Source: Montifringilla adamsi (Eukaryota; Chordata; Aves; Passeriformes; Passeridae). Taken from it: a stretch of 64,000 nt of DNA. The stretch spans positions 11,780,286-11,844,285 of the forward strand of contig JAGGNK010003335.1 in the NCBI GenBank assembly GCA_017590115.1. Direction: 5' to 3'. Position 1 is the stretch's first letter; every line of letters begins with the position of its first letter. The notes beneath the pieces are model-generated. The model did not search any database. It was not told the origin of the DNA and saw only the letters and a list, made by a program, of their open reading frames with translations. Positions 43,396 through 56,014 of the stretch are shown piece by piece. The translations under genes were made by a program, and so were the position numbers.

Positions 43396-43525
43396 AGCCA
43401 GGCAAGCACTTCACAGTGATTAGTGGATTTTAACCTCACAACAATGAGGTGGAGGCACAAAACAGTTTAAATGACTTGCCCACCTCCATGCCAGGAGCCT
43501 GTGGCAGAGCAGTGAGTCACAGCAG
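43396..43525 (-). mobile_element. MIR SINE fragment
   Basis: Ordered matches to the reverse complement of MIR are 'gagccaggcaagcacttcac', 'attttaacctcacaacaatg', 'aggtggaggcac', 'gtttaaatgacttgccc' and 'gtggcagagc'. The order and spacing follow gccaggcactgt ... atcctcacaaca ... tgaggc ... aagtgacttgccc ... gtggcagagcc. The best MIR in the window. Confidence 0.65.
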
Positions 43526-43529
43526 GACA

Positions 43530-44580
43530 GTACATTCACTGTGCTGTCACCCAGCCATAAAAGTAATGTTTCTTGTCACAGAATTAAGATTTTTCTTTCA
43601 ATTTATATTGGGAGGGGTCAAGAAAGAAATGTTATTATTTAACACAATTGTAAAAGGGCACAGTCAGTGACCCCAAATGTTGGTTTTTTTCTTAACTCAG
43701 TAGATTTAAAATCTGTATTTATATATAGAAGAAGTCATAACAGATATAATCCATTTTAAAAACACCCTGTATTTGCCACTGCTGTCTTTCAAGAGGGGGA
43801 AGAGGAGAAACAGACAGAATTGTTTTGTTGTCAAGAAAAATACATCTAGCATAAAATGTTAAGGTTGCCAAGAGATGACAGTACTTGGCAGCATCCTAAA
43901 ATGTTTGTCATTTTAAAAGTATTTATGCTAAGGCAGAAAACAAACTATCCAACATTTTAGTCACTTTAAGTGATTAAAACGAGTCATTTGAATTTTAGTT
44001 TCAAATCCTCTTAGGTAAAATTTTCCCTTACCTAACTAGCCAGTTTTCCTTCTTCACAGAAGAAAAAAAAAAATAAATCCTGCATGCAGGTTTTTTTATT
44101 TTAAAGCTTGAGTTCTAGCTCTAAGTGCTCTTGCATGATGTAGGTAAAAGAAACTGTGGGAGTCTTTGAATATCATTTTCATTTTCATTGGAAACATTTT
44201 TGATTACTACACTGCTGAACAGAAACAACTGGGGAAAAAAAGTTAGGAACATTTTAAATGCCCGCCAAAAGTGCAAGGAACTCTCCTTACAAAAAGAAGT
44301 GCATTTAGTTGCCTAAGGTTATATTTTAGAATTAATTTAGCAAATTTTCCTGATAGCCACTTGCCTTACTTCCATTTATTGTACTGTGTTCAAGAGTATT
44401 TACAAATGCACATTTCTCATGAAGTTGGAAGTAAATTTGGATCTATTTTTTCATGTTACAAAGACATTGATGTGTTTTTTCTGACATGCCTCATGAACTC
44501 AGTCAATCACAAGTCTTTCTTAATGGAAACCACATGTCTGCCCAGAACTGTGTAATTACAATGCTAGTTTTCTTGGCACT
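43530..44580. other. Gene-free AT-rich sequence
   Basis: Nothing recognised. A 94-codon frame (44271-44555) shows no protein features. Confidence 0.6.
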
Positions 44581-44584
44581 GCCA

Positions 44585-44760
44585 GGAAAAGGGGCATTGT
44601 CAAACCAATTAGAGTTTATTTATTTACATACCATTTCTGGATGAGAATGTTCTTTCTTTTATGCTGATGCCGAGAAAATATATATTTCATCGAGTAGCTG
44701 TAATTTTTGCTGGATTCTGTTACATTTTGCAGCAATTACATCTCTAGTTTTCAGTTACTT
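44585..44760. promoter_or_regulatory. Candidate conserved non-coding element
   Basis: CAAACCAATTAGAG, GATGCCGAGAAAATATATAT, TTTCATCGAGTAGCTG and GCAGCAATTACATC combine homeodomain words with retained CpGs. Confidence 0.35.
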
Positions 44761-45030
44761 TCCACATAAGGAAACTTTCCTTACAACAAAACAGCTGGGA
44801 ACAGCACCACGAATTTTATCAGCCCGGTTTTCATTTGTTTCAGATGATGAAGGAGATGTGAGGGCAGTTGTTTCCCTCAGCTCCACAGTGTTTCCACCCT
44901 CTTCCATTCCACTGTGAGCTCTTCCTTGTACAAGACATCTTGTTTGTACATCCATCCTCCTGGAATATCACCTCTTTTACCCCTCTGTAAACTGGTACCT
45001 GCAGCTGGCCCTGCTCAAGCAGCACAGAGG

Positions 45031-45064
45031 AGAGAGAAGGAGCAAGGAGAGAGAAGGAGCAAGG
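45031..45064 (+). repeat. 17-base perfect tandem duplication
   Basis: agagagaaggagcaagg occurs twice head to tail at 45031-45047 and 45048-45064 without mismatch. Confidence 0.9.
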
Positions 45065-45069
45065 TCCTG

Positions 45070-46595
45070 AAGGTGATCTGCAGGGTTGCTCTGAGGCAGA
45101 TCCCTCTGGACAGCAGGAAAAAGAAAGCTATGTGGCTCAGGAAAGCCAAATACCACACAGATTTGCACTGGGCTGAATCATGTGTGCTGCTGCTGGGAGG
45201 TCACGGGCAGCCGTAGGAGACTGTGTGGTGGGAAATGCATTCCAGGGACACCCAGAAACAGCCAGAGCTCTGCCACGGGGCACCCTGCGCACCACAAACC
45301 TTCACAAACACCACTCCCTGCTTCAGGCTCTCTCCCATGGGCCGCTGGAGGCTGCTAGGAGAAATGAGAGCCTTTCTGATAGGGTTTGTCCCCAGGAGTT
45401 CAACTGCAGGGGGTGAGGCTGCTATAACAATAAAAACCGGAGGGAAGGGACAAGTTTAAGCTACAAGTTTAATGGACATCCTTCTCCAGGTGTTGCTCCC
45501 ATCTGTCTGAGATGGGATTCCCACACTGACACCTTCTACACTCCCTGTCCTGCACTGCCTGAGCACCCAACCACCCCAAATGTCCCCAGCCTTGAGCCCC
45601 ACCCCGGAGAGCTGTGACACCACCACGTTCCTGGGGTGGCAGGGACCACCAGGGATGTGCCCAGGACTCTGCAGCTGAGGAGGGAGGTTAGCCCAGCCCC
45701 TCAAGACCCAGACAAGGTTGTGCCAGGCTGGTTTTTGGGGCTCACCCACTGGAACCTGTGCTGGGAGGCTCCTCCTAACACACAACCAGCCCTTTCTGGT
45801 TACACACAAATCTGCTGTGTTCCATAATCCTAAACAGTAACCCAGGATGATCCTCTCCTGTGGCAGAGGAGATCAAAGTGTGCACCTGAGACCTACAGGA
45901 TTTATTAGAGAGAGAGGAGGGACTAAAACCCTCCCATCTGGACCATGCCAATCCTGCTGGGAGTCTCTCTGGCCACGGGAGGCACCTCCTACCCTGAGAT
46001 TCTGCTGCGTCCTTCCACTGAAAAAGCAGAGGAAGGGAAACAGCTGTAAAAATCTCCTATTTAAAGCTCCTGAAGCTTCAGAGCCTACTGTGAAATCCCT
46101 TGTATGGGATTCTTTCTTTTTTTCTTTTTTTAATTTGTTTTTAATTGCTGCTCCAACCTTTCATGACTTCCTTGTCTTTGGAAAGTTCCAAAGCATTAAA
46201 AGGAAACATTTAAGTTCTAACGCCCTCCGACATTATTTTTCAGTTTAATCATTTTTCCCCATTTTCCTCCTCTTTCTCTGTGCTGAGTGAGGGTGGGAAA
46301 GAGACAATTAAGGGAAACTCAAAACTCTCAGATGTTTCAAATATGAAAAAAGTTTAATAAAAGTTTTCCCACACATTGGCACCGAAGTGCCACATCGGCA
46401 GAGAAGTAGGAAAAACTGTTTTCTTATTAAATTCTCAAAGCAGAAATCACCAAAACATTCCTGGGGTTTGTGTTCACCATTCCCTCGCCCATTTTTGAGC
46501 CAGCAGTCCCTGTTTTATCTTGCTTTCATACTTGTGTGCATCTCTGAGAGTCAGAGCCCTGCCCTGATGATCTTACAGTTCATAGTGACCACACA
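45070..46595. other. Gene-free, moderately GC-rich sequence
   Basis: Open frames of 78-133 codons overlap on both strands because stops are sparse. None recognised. Confidence 0.55.
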
Positions 46596-46604
46596 AACGT
46601 GGGG

Positions 46605-46690
46605 TGAGGGCTGAAATGGTGGCTCAGGAGGGGAAATGACTTGCCTGAGGTTGAGCACTGGGGCAGTGACTCAAGTGGTTTCCAACAACA
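46605..46690 (-). mobile_element. MIR-like SINE fragment
   Basis: 'ggctcaggaggggaaatgac', 'ttgcctgaggttgagcac' and 'tggggcagtgactcaa' match the reverse complement of the MIR core (ctgaggcacagaggggaagtgacttgcctgaggtcac). Short. Confidence 0.45.
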
Positions 46691-46694
46691 CATT

Positions 46695-47625
46695 TGTTCC
46701 TGAAAAGGCTTTGAAGAAAGAATTCAGTGCCCTGCACTGCTGCTGCTGTGTGGAATAACACGGTCCTGACAGCACAGAGGAGGTACAGGGTGCCGTGTCA
46801 GGCCAAGGGTTGCAGCAAAAGCTGGCCTTGGTTCAGCTGGGAAGGGAGGAGAGGGGGAATGGAGACATGTGTTTTAAACTACAGATCCTGAATAAATGAG
46901 GGAGACTCCTCAAATAAGCATTTAGGTGGGTATTTCAGGGGTGATAGATGCTACCCACATCTTCCAGGAAGAAGTGAGGATGAAGAAAAATTGACAGGTT
47001 GGACAAAATACTCTTTTTCTGCTATGTCAGAACTTTTATTTCCACTGAACTCCAGGTCCTGTGACATGCAGCCACGCAGCTTTGGGCATTCCCAGCCCTC
47101 CATCCTCCAGCACTTGGGTGGCTCATCACCCTTCTCACACAGCCAAGCAAGGCACAAAACTGAGTGGTAGTAGCAGCCCTGTTGAGCACATGACTGACCA
47201 GCAGGAGAGGGAATCTGGCACCTTCTCCTTGCTGCAAGCAAATGTCCCAGAAAGAAAAGAAAAGCAAGAGAAAGGTAGCCACAGGGAGCGTTTGCTGCTT
47301 TCACAGAGCAGGGGACTCCAGGGGGAGGCTGGATTATAATCCATGTTATGTTTTTATCTCTGCTCTATTCACAAGGTGCTCAGCCCTTGGCTGAGCTGCC
47401 TCTTGTCTGCTGCACCAAGGTTCATCACCACTTCACCAGGAAAAACTCTGCCACCTTGCAAAGCAAACCCATGAAAATGACGCAGCGGTGACTGGATTTC
47501 AATGCTAATTTCAAATTAAAAAGCACAGGAGCCACTTTCTACACACAATTTCTGATTCTGCTTTCTATTCCTGTCGAGCTGCAGCCAGAGTTTTGCCAGT
47601 GAAAAGTGCTATAAACAGCCCTGGC
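46695..47625. other. Gene-free sequence
   Basis: A 117-codon minus-strand frame (46951-47304) has parallel open frames on both strands and no recognised domain. Confidence 0.55.
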
Positions 47626-47629
47626 CTCG

Positions 47630-47765
47630 CTGAAAAAAGCAATATGCCGTCAGTCTGACATCTACCTCGCTTTTCCGCTCATTGTCAGCACTTTGATTGA
47701 TGGTGTTGTTCATTAATGTGGGACGATTGTCAGCTTTTCCTGAATAAATATAAAAAGAAACAAAG
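47630..47765. promoter_or_regulatory. Candidate conserved non-coding element
   Basis: AATATGCCGTCAG, TACCTCGCTTTTCCGCTC, TTTGATTGATGG (PBX-like TGATTGATGG), TTCATTAATGTGGGACG and ATTGTCAGC are packed in 100 bases with four CpGs. Confidence 0.4.
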
Positions 47766-47769
47766 AAAT

Positions 47770-49870
47770 CCCCACCCTTTTCAAGCCAGAGTGAATTATT
47801 TCCTATTTTCCTCTGCTGAATTCAGGCATGTAACAGTACACTGCCCTCAAAACATACCGGAGCTTTAACCACAAAGTAGGAAATTGGACTTTGGATTGAG
47901 GAACCAAAACTTTACTTAAGTAGTAGGTACGGTAATTAAATTTTACTATTATTTATTTTCCAAAAGGAAAAAAACCAACGGTATGCCCTAAAGGCTTCTG
48001 CTTTAATACAGTACTTCAATTTTGCACAAAAAGCTAAAAGAAATCTATTTGGTGAAGAATAAAATGACATGCGAAAAGCAGAGGCAATCACAAGCACAGC
48101 AAAAGATAGGCAGAGATTCAATTTAGTACAAGGCTGCATCTTAATTCACACCGGGGAGAAGGGGGGAAAGAGAAGTGAAAATTCACATACATTGAAGTAT
48201 TTAAAAGATGGGTAAATTTGGCTGGCCCCCAGTACCCCCAAAACACTCCCCACGATGCCTGCTCAGCAATCTTTGAGGCTTGGACAACCTTATTGTCTTT
48301 GCTGCATCCCCACACCAACAATTAAAAGAGAGGGAGATGCCATAAAACTCATCCTGAACTCTTTAACATTTTCCACTTTCACTGGTAATTTTACTCCTGT
48401 GAGTCCTCCTTGTGCAGGCACCCTTGGCTTTCTGCTTGATGGAGTCTTCCCTCATCAGGTCATTGCTCTTATCATCAGCAAAAGGGTCATTGCTCAACAT
48501 CTTTTTCAAATTGTACATTGCATCAGTGTGGACAAAACACAACAACAACAACAACATCAATGATTACAAAATCCTAACTGGGTGTGGGGGCAAAAAACAG
48601 GCAGATTAATTCAATGGGTGACCAATGATTAGTTCAGCAAATTATGCTTTGGCATGGACTTGCTTTAGAAGCAACATGCTAACAATAATAATATTCTCCA
48701 TAAGTGCTACATTTGTAGAGTTGAATGGCAAATTATTTTGAATACCTCTGTAAAGAACAGGAAACTGAGAACTGTGGAAAAACTGGCATTACGCCACCAA
48801 TTGAAGATTCAATCTGACTGTAATAGAAGGTGATTATTGGGGACTAGCAGGCAGATGATGGATGATTTCCTCCTAAAATGACAGCTCTGCTGTGTATCAG
48901 CAATCCTCATAGAGCACAAATGTACAGGTTGGCTTTTGTGGCTTTTTAATTCTTACCATTGTGGGAAATGGATTTCAAACCTGTGGCGAGCTATTTCAGG
49001 CTAGCAGGGCACATATGGATTGCTCCTCTCTTTCTCTTTTCCCCCTTTTTTTTTTCTTTCCCTTTTTGCAAACCTAAAGAAAGGTGCTCACTAAAGTTCC
49101 CTGGCCATTTACCTCAGGCAGCCAGGGAACAAAGAGCAGAACCATGCAGTCCTTGCTCCAGCAAGCTCCCTGCTCCAGTGGCGGGAGCCCACCTGGGAGG
49201 GCAGAGCAGGGGGACCTGAGCCTCCAGCAGCTTCCACCACTGCCCCTGTCCTGGCTACCCCGAAAATTAAAATACCTTTCAAGTATGGAATGCCTTGTTT
49301 ATCTTTTGCCCTTACCTGCTTCAGGGAAAAACGCACACCCAAATTATCATTGAGCTAGAATCCAATACCCTGCAGTGTTTTGTTTCAAAAATACTCATTT
49401 AGGGTTTCCTAGAGAGTGTGGGCAGCCCACCAGCACAACCAGGGACTGGTATGGCTTGCAACACCAACACACCTTCCCTGCTTCCCTGCAGCAAAAAGGC
49501 AGCCCAGAAACTCCTACAAGGTTAGAACAAAAATTATTTTAAGTTTCTTGCATGAAGATATAAGCTCTGTAGAACCATTTGTTTTAAAAGACAAGCTGAT
49601 CAATAACCCCATCTTTTATTGCTGTGCCCCTCCATGTACTCCGTTAATGATCACACAGCACTTTCAGTGCATCACGAGATCATGGAGAGCAGTTATAGGA
49701 AAGGCTGTCTTGGAGGAGGAAAAAGTGCCATCCAACAAAACGCAGGCCTTCCACTCCACGTCAGGGTGGGCTGGTGTCTGACGACATCCTGGCTCCCTGG
49801 TGCTCACTGTAAATTAGGAGGGACACATGTTCTGGTGTCTGTCAAGACCCAGTCCTGACACTCTGCCAGT
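47770..49870. other. Gene-free sequence
   Basis: Contains an (AAC)n microsatellite at 48541-48555 and a T-run near 49,047. The phrase 'aacaggaaactgagaac' near 48,757 may be a MIR scrap. No gene recognised. Confidence 0.55.
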
Positions 49871-49879
49871 CCTGCACAA

Positions 49880-49985
49880 AAGGACGAGGTAATCCACAAG
49901 AGCGGTAAATTTATCAATCAAATCCCGTAAGTGTCCCTGGCTGATAACACACCAGCCCTTTCTCCAATTTAACAACAAAGAGTGA
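49880..49985. promoter_or_regulatory. Candidate conserved non-coding element (weak)
   Basis: GGACGAGGTAATCC, GAGCGGTAAATTTATCAATC (PBX-like ATCAATC), AATCCCGTAAGTG and CTGATAACAC within 90 bases, three CpGs. Confidence 0.3.
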
Positions 49986-50209
49986 TCCAGCTCGGTGAGA
50001 CGTCACGGGCTTGTTCCACCCATGAACACAGCCCTGTCAATATTGCAGAATTCACTTGCCATCCTCTGTCTGCAGCCAGTCAGGTGCTGCACTGTGTTCA
50101 GTCTTTTAAAAATGGGGGGGGTTCTACACCAAAGACCAAGAAAGAAAAGCAGCTACATACAGGTTGTTAATACTGAGCCTATTTTTCTAGTAATTAAAAA
50201 ATAATCACA

Positions 50210-50350
50210 TTTTGGCCTTTATTTATGTCTTAGCAATGGGCAGGTAATTAATTGTTAATTTTATATTTCTGTGCAATCTGCATCATTTTTTTTCATTATA
50301 AATGCAATTAGGGGTGATGGAATTAAACTAGATGGTCAAAGATGCTGCAC
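50210..50350. promoter_or_regulatory. Candidate conserved non-coding element
   Basis: CTTTATTTATGTC, AGCAATGGGCAGG, TAATTAATTGTTAATTTT (overlapping homeodomain and SOX words), AATGCAATTAGGGGTGATGG and AATTAAACTAG. Repeat-free apart from a T8. Confidence 0.4.
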
Positions 50351-50354
50351 AACA

Positions 50355-53300
50355 ACTATGAATTAAAAATTATGCATTTTTGGTTCTCCTGTATCACAGG
50401 TTGCAGTCATCAACTTCTGTAGAAAAACAAAGAATATGTTCTGCTGCTGTTTGGAACACTGCCTTCTTGCACAAAATGATATCCCAATAGAGTAGTAGCT
50501 GGTGTTTATAGTAAAGTAGAGCAAACCATTATCAGTATGCGATGTCAATTTAAATTTTACTGGAACAGAAACCTTTTGACCCCTTCCAAACTTGATCCAT
50601 TACTAGGTTTATACATGAAAGCTTAGGAGAGAATTAAATTAGAAGGAACATGGCAAGAGAACTGTATTTGCATCTATTGCACTTAAGACTGGAGATTAGT
50701 TGACCTTTGGAAAAGGGGATTAAAGCAGTTTCACCATCAAGAGAAGACAATCAGTGTTCTTAAGGCAATCAGATTGGGAAGGGTAACAACCTCTGAAAGA
50801 TGAATTGAACTGAGGAAGAATCCATGCTAATTTCCATGGTTTACACTTAGAAATGAATTTTGCAGTGATTTCTTCAAAAGGAATTGTGCAGTACTTGAAT
50901 TATTCCACGAGTCCTTCAGTGCTGGCATGTAAATGTGGAAACTGTGTCCATTTTTACAATCTAATTTTACAATAGATTAACCTCAGAAAGGGTATCAGTA
51001 GGTAGTAAAGCTGCTGTGTGCTGCATACACCTGGAACAGCAAAATGCAGTCACAAGGAAGTTGTCTTCTTTTTTCACAGAGGAAAATGTCAAGAACAATA
51101 ATCACCAAATCCCAACATCATAGAAGTTCCTGCTCCAAAATAATCCAAAGCCAGGGAACAAATAACCCCAGACTGGAAGAGGGCCTAATATGGGGCATAA
51201 AATGAGGCTTTATCACACAGGTAGCAAGCATATCTTGAAAAATATATGAAGCTGTACACATTTGCTGACATTGTGGTCCTCAGTGAGTGATGGAGCAGAA
51301 CTAAAAAATGAAAAGAGAAAGGTGAAATTATGTTCTCTATTAAGCATCATTACCACTGTGGTTATACAGAGGGAAAGTCTGTTCTTTCCCCAGGTCAGGA
51401 AAATACCTGTTAGCTTTATTATCTGTGCCATGAGATTTCACAGGAGAGCTCATCAATTAAAGCATAATCACATTCTCATTGAAAATTAATGATGAAAAAA
51501 AATTATCCAAGTTGGGCTCTTCCTTACTTTTTAATAACCAGGAAAAAGGAGCAGCAAGTGCAGATTTCTCACAGCTTTTGTGTATCTCTGCATAGTTACA
51601 GCTCTTCAAACTCCGGTGCCATGGAGAAACCTCTGCACATGGCATAGCATTGATGCTGGTTTTATCAAGTGTATTTTGATTTTGGAGGGTAAAAGGCCCT
51701 GAAATTATTAGGTGTCAATACAGTTTCTAGGTAATCATAAAACCCAAGCAAAGAGGCCACTAAACACAACCCCATCAATGCCACAAAGTGACATTGGACT
51801 CATCCTCACAGAAACCATCAGTGAGCAGGGGTTTGTTCCACAAGGCACACACAGAAATCTCAGGAATCCTTCTAAAATAAAATATCCCCATTTTCAGACA
51901 GAAACACATACACACAACCAAACATGCTCAGGAAGCCATTTCCCAGCACAAACCTATTTGTCAGCAGGCTCTTAAGAAATGTGACAGAACTTTTCATGCC
52001 GAGTATTTATAATTTAAAGGGGTACTTTGCATTATCTTAAAAACAGATTCCACAGTTCCATGCTTATAGTTACAACACCTCAAAAATAACATCAATAATC
52101 TGGATGAAAATTCAATTTGCAACTTTGCATCATGGAAAAGATGCATTCTGTCTGTGAAATTTGGGTAGCTTTGTCCAAGGAAGAGAGCAGAATGTATTAG
52201 GGCTATCCATCTTCTGCACATCTCAAAGCAAGATATGGGTCAGAAAAGCATTTGTTAAATGTGTTTTTCCCCCTGAATGACCAAATGGCCATTCCATGGG
52301 TACCCAAGGGAGTACCTAGAGGGGAAAAAAAGCAGGAGCATAAAAGGAAACACTCATACCTTTAAGAAGAAAATACACTTCAATGAGGAAAAAAAAATCT
52401 CATTTTTAGCAACAAAAAAAATGTTTATTTCATTAAGTAAGGATGCTGGGGACATCCTAACTTAGAAGGTAACATTTCTGCAGTCTGAACACAGCTGGGA
52501 ATGAAGTATTTCATGTTGGTTTAAACTTTGAACTGTAGCAGTCCTGGTTTGTAAGGAGAAAACTGGCTGAGGCACAAGTCACTGTCTGTGCAAAGGGCTG
52601 AAGGACAGAGATGGGGACCTGGCCAGGAGACCCAGCTTCTCTGGAAAGCAGCTGGGGTTGTCTCGCTCCAGGAGATCACCCTGGATGGAGGGACAAATGC
52701 AAGGACAGGTTTCCAAGTGCTCAGGCATGACAGCAACCTCACGCCTTCAGCAATTCTCAATACTTTCATTTCTTCCCCTTTTCAGAAAAACTTGGCATCC
52801 AAAATGCTGACTTTTTCTCAGGAAAATCAGGGGACAATCATCTGAAGCCTAGCAGAAAACTAGAGCAGGAATTAGCTGACATCCCCAGAGTGACAAGTCC
52901 ATCCAGTGTCTCATCTCTTGTCCCCCGCCAGCAAAGATTCACTCATATAAACATTCCACAGTGAGGGTATAAGAATCAGATTTAAAGAAAAAGCAAATTC
53001 TGTAATGCACAAACCACTCCAGAACCATCACTTTATCTATTAAAATGGCTCCCATCTTTTAAAATTGAAATTATTCAGTGCCCCTAACTTCACTCTCAAA
53101 AAATTTTAATAGAAAACAGTTAAGGGAAAAACGATAGGGAAAGATATTATTTTAGAAACCTAAGAAGTGATGGCTTTCTCAGTCTATTTATTAAATTGTT
53201 CTCTGAATGCTCAGAGAATTCAAAAAAAGACACTCAGTCCTGCTTTGCAATACTGGCCCTTACACAAGTTTTACAGCAGCTGCAATCATAGGATGAGTCC

Positions 53301-53630
53301 AGCTCCAGGCCAAATGAACAAATAAATAAAATAAAGATGCACCCCTAGGCTGTGTCTGACTTTTCCCATATAACTATCTCCAGGATGCCACCTCTAAAGA
53401 ACCTCAACGTTTCTTTTATATTCACCTGCAGAAAGCCCCTTCCTCTCCCTTGCATTAAAGATTCAGCCTGCTCACAGGGACACACACGAGGGGTCACACA
53501 CGCACAGACACTATTTTATCAGTTACTGATTTACAGCTTGGGAGCACAATGGGCTGAGGCTGACACTTCAAAGGATCTGGGCACCTCACCCCTTCAGCCT
53601 CCTCAGAAAATCACAGCCATGTCCCCAGCA
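50355..53630. other. Gene-free sequence
   Basis: More than 3 kb of AT-rich sequence with only small unrecognised open frames (up to 119 codons, 53352-53711). Nothing repeat-like or strongly conserved-looking stands out. Confidence 0.6.
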
Positions 53631-53636
53631 ATAACA

Positions 53637-53652
53637 ACACACACACACACAC
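53637..53652. repeat. (AC)n microsatellite
   Basis: Eight perfect CA units. Confidence 0.95.
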
Positions 53653-53659
53653 TTGCTCA

Positions 53660-54345
53660 GGACCCAAACCCAGTTATTACACTTGGAAAACAAGCTGGGG
53701 AAACCAATTAAAAGCCCAGTTCAGCATCCAGGTAGAGCAGCACAGCAGCAAGCCCAGGCTCTGTAGGTAGGTTTGCATGTCAGCTGCTTCCCATGGGAAA
53801 AAATTATAAATTTTAAGCACTTCCAACTGCCCCTTGTTTGTGGCTGATGGGTCTCAGCTGAGGGACTGGGAGCTGCTACAGTGACTATTTGCAGTTCTTG
53901 CACAGAGATGCTCCAGGAGGGATCTGCAGTGGCTGCTGCGCTGGGGAGCTCTGTGGGTGCTGTGCCACCCACACTCCTTGTCTGAGCCTGCCCCAGCCCC
54001 TCCCGCTGCAGACACGCTCAGAGAAGCCAAGAAGGATGAAACAAAACGCTGGGAAGGTCTCTGTCTGAGGATGGGCAGACAGATGGATGCTGAAAACAAA
54101 GCTTTTGTGATCCAGATTCCTCACACCGAGAGGAGCAGGCGACAATCAGAGTGGCTAAACATGAGCTAAAGGGGGACAGTAATCCAGCTTGTATTGCAAG
54201 AAAGCCATGCCAACTTTCAAATCTGTTTTCCCTCTCTGGCAGCTTATCAATTAAACGCCCTAAATACCAACAAAATCCCTTTTTCCAATATTAATTTGAG
54301 ACCACCTGGAAGAGAAGAGCCACTGCTCCCACAGGCAAAATCCTC
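53660..54345. other. Gene-free sequence
   Basis: Short overlapping frames on both strands. Nothing recognised. Confidence 0.55.
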
Positions 54346-54349
54346 TGTC

Positions 54350-54560
54350 CCTCTCCCTTTCCCTGGCTCGGGATGTGACCCCAGGGCTGGCAGCCCTGCA
54401 GCACCTCCAGCATCCCGAGCCCAGCCCCGGCAGCTGCCGCTCCCTCCCCCTGCATCCCGGCAAATCTCTGCCAGAGATCCCCAAGGCTGCGGTTTGAGGC
54501 TAAGCACCTTGGAGATCACTTTCACTCCCAATCTGTCAGCCCATCGTTCGGGATCAGCTG
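54350..54560. other. GC-rich patch
   Basis: C-rich on this strand (ccagccccggcagctgccgc and neighbouring words), with moderate CpG content. It lies within a 182-codon plus-strand frame (54194-54742) and antisense frames of 94 and 74 codons. The simultaneous openness and proline/alanine-rich reading argue for base composition rather than coding. A weak promoter role cannot be excluded. Confidence 0.4.
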
Positions 54561-54564
54561 TGGC

Positions 54565-55590
54565 CCTCTTGTTAATTGTTCCCAGCTCCGAGCAAGCGGG
54601 GATGGGAAACAGGCCACGGCTGATACATGACTCCAGGCTCTGGAATGCTCTTTTACCATCAGCCCTGCAGAGACCGAGTTTGTTGAGTTTAAGTCTCAGC
54701 TATTTGCCTAAGCCCAGTTTTTGGGGAGAGACAGAGGTTTGACTGTTGTGTTTTAGCCGCAGATGGGTAAAGAGCTGTCAAAAGTTGTGCTTGTTGTTTT
54801 AAATATTGGTGTACGGGAGTATATTGGGTGCATTTACATTAATTTCTGATTAAAAAGGGGGAAAAGGGATTTAGTGTTTCTAAAAAGACAAGATGTCTGA
54901 ATCTACAACGTAAATTTTCCCTGAAAGAACATTCAGCACCTGAATTTAAACCTTTGCATGTTATTTCACTGGACATTTGTTGACCACAAAACTTCAGATA
55001 ACCAACATTAACATATACAGGCTGTTTATTCCAAAAAATAGATTATTCACACAGAATCAGTAAAGCCCTTAAAGAACTGTTTTTCTGTTTGGTTTTATAT
55101 CCCAACAGCATTTAAAAGGGAAAACAAAAGAAATTTTCTTAAGCAAAAAGCATGTTTTAATGTATGAAAAATGAGACTTTTGGATTAGAAGTGGAATTCC
55201 ACACAGCATTCAAGATTGTGTTATCAGTTTTGTGGCACCCTATTAATCTGTTACAATAAAATATGGGGCTTTTTTTAAAGGGAAATTGTCTTTCAAGAAA
55301 GGAAAAGCAAAAGGTCCAACCTTGATAGTAAAGCTTGTGCTTACTGAAAGTAACAGGAAGATCTGTGTCATCTGGCCATCTAATTGAAGAAAGATGCTGA
55401 ACACAGTGCAGAACTGAGTATAATAAACATGATTTCTTTTCTAACTGAGTGTGGAAATGTTTTACAGATTTTTTTTTTTCCTCCTTTTTGTAGGTGTGTG
55501 CGTATGCCTGCGCGGACACATTTTTCCATTTTTTTATAAATATTATTTAGTACTTATATAAAGCTGTCAAAAAGCACTAACAAACCAGCA
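54565..55590. other. Gene-free sequence
   Basis: AT-rich, with a T10 run near 55,471. A 120-codon minus-strand frame (55157-55519) reads Lys/Phe-rich and is unrecognised. Confidence 0.6.
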
Positions 55591-55599
55591 GGATTCAAT

Positions 55600-56010
55600 T
55601 AGCCTGAGCTTTTTAGAAAACAGCCTGGGCTCCCTGAACGCTCCAGCTCCATCCCAGCAAATTTTCCCAGCGCATAATTTTCACCCAGTGCTCGAGACAG
55701 AACACGGCTTTATAAAAGAAAACCTTAAATATTAATGCGTGTTTTGCTAAGGAAGTGGAAGTCGAATCAACTTCCTGATACCCCGAGTATCTGATTTCTA
55801 AAGCGGAGCGGGGCCGATGTGGGCTGAAGCGGAGCAGCGGAAGGCCAGGTTTGCAGCCCACTGCTGGGTCGGACACAGAGCTCAGTGGACTGCATCCTCT
55901 GATAGTATATTTTTGTTAGCTGCCTGCCCGGAAACCCTCCGCTGCTCGATTTGTTTTGTGATCCTGCAAGGGCCTTCCCGGTGCCGATGACAGCCCTGAA
56001 TTCAAGGGCT
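55600..56010. promoter_or_regulatory. Candidate conserved element with a TATA-like site
   Basis: Many CpGs (GAACGC, CAGCGC, CTCGAG, CACGG, TGCG, GTCGAA, CCCCGAG, AGCGGAGCGGGGCCG) in mixed sequence, and a canonical TATA-like TATAAAAG at 55711-55718 (GGCTT before it). Downstream are ATTAATGCG, GTCGAATCAAC and CTTCCTGATACC. The left half is AT-rich and the right half GC-rich. It could be a conserved enhancer or a TATA-type promoter reading rightward. No exon is recognised downstream. Confidence 0.45.
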
Positions 56011-56014
56011 TGTT

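Noticed and set aside
54194..54742. 182-codon open frame in a GC-rich patch
   Set aside because: Proline/alanine/serine-rich reading with antisense frames also open. No domain, splice context or recognisable start context.
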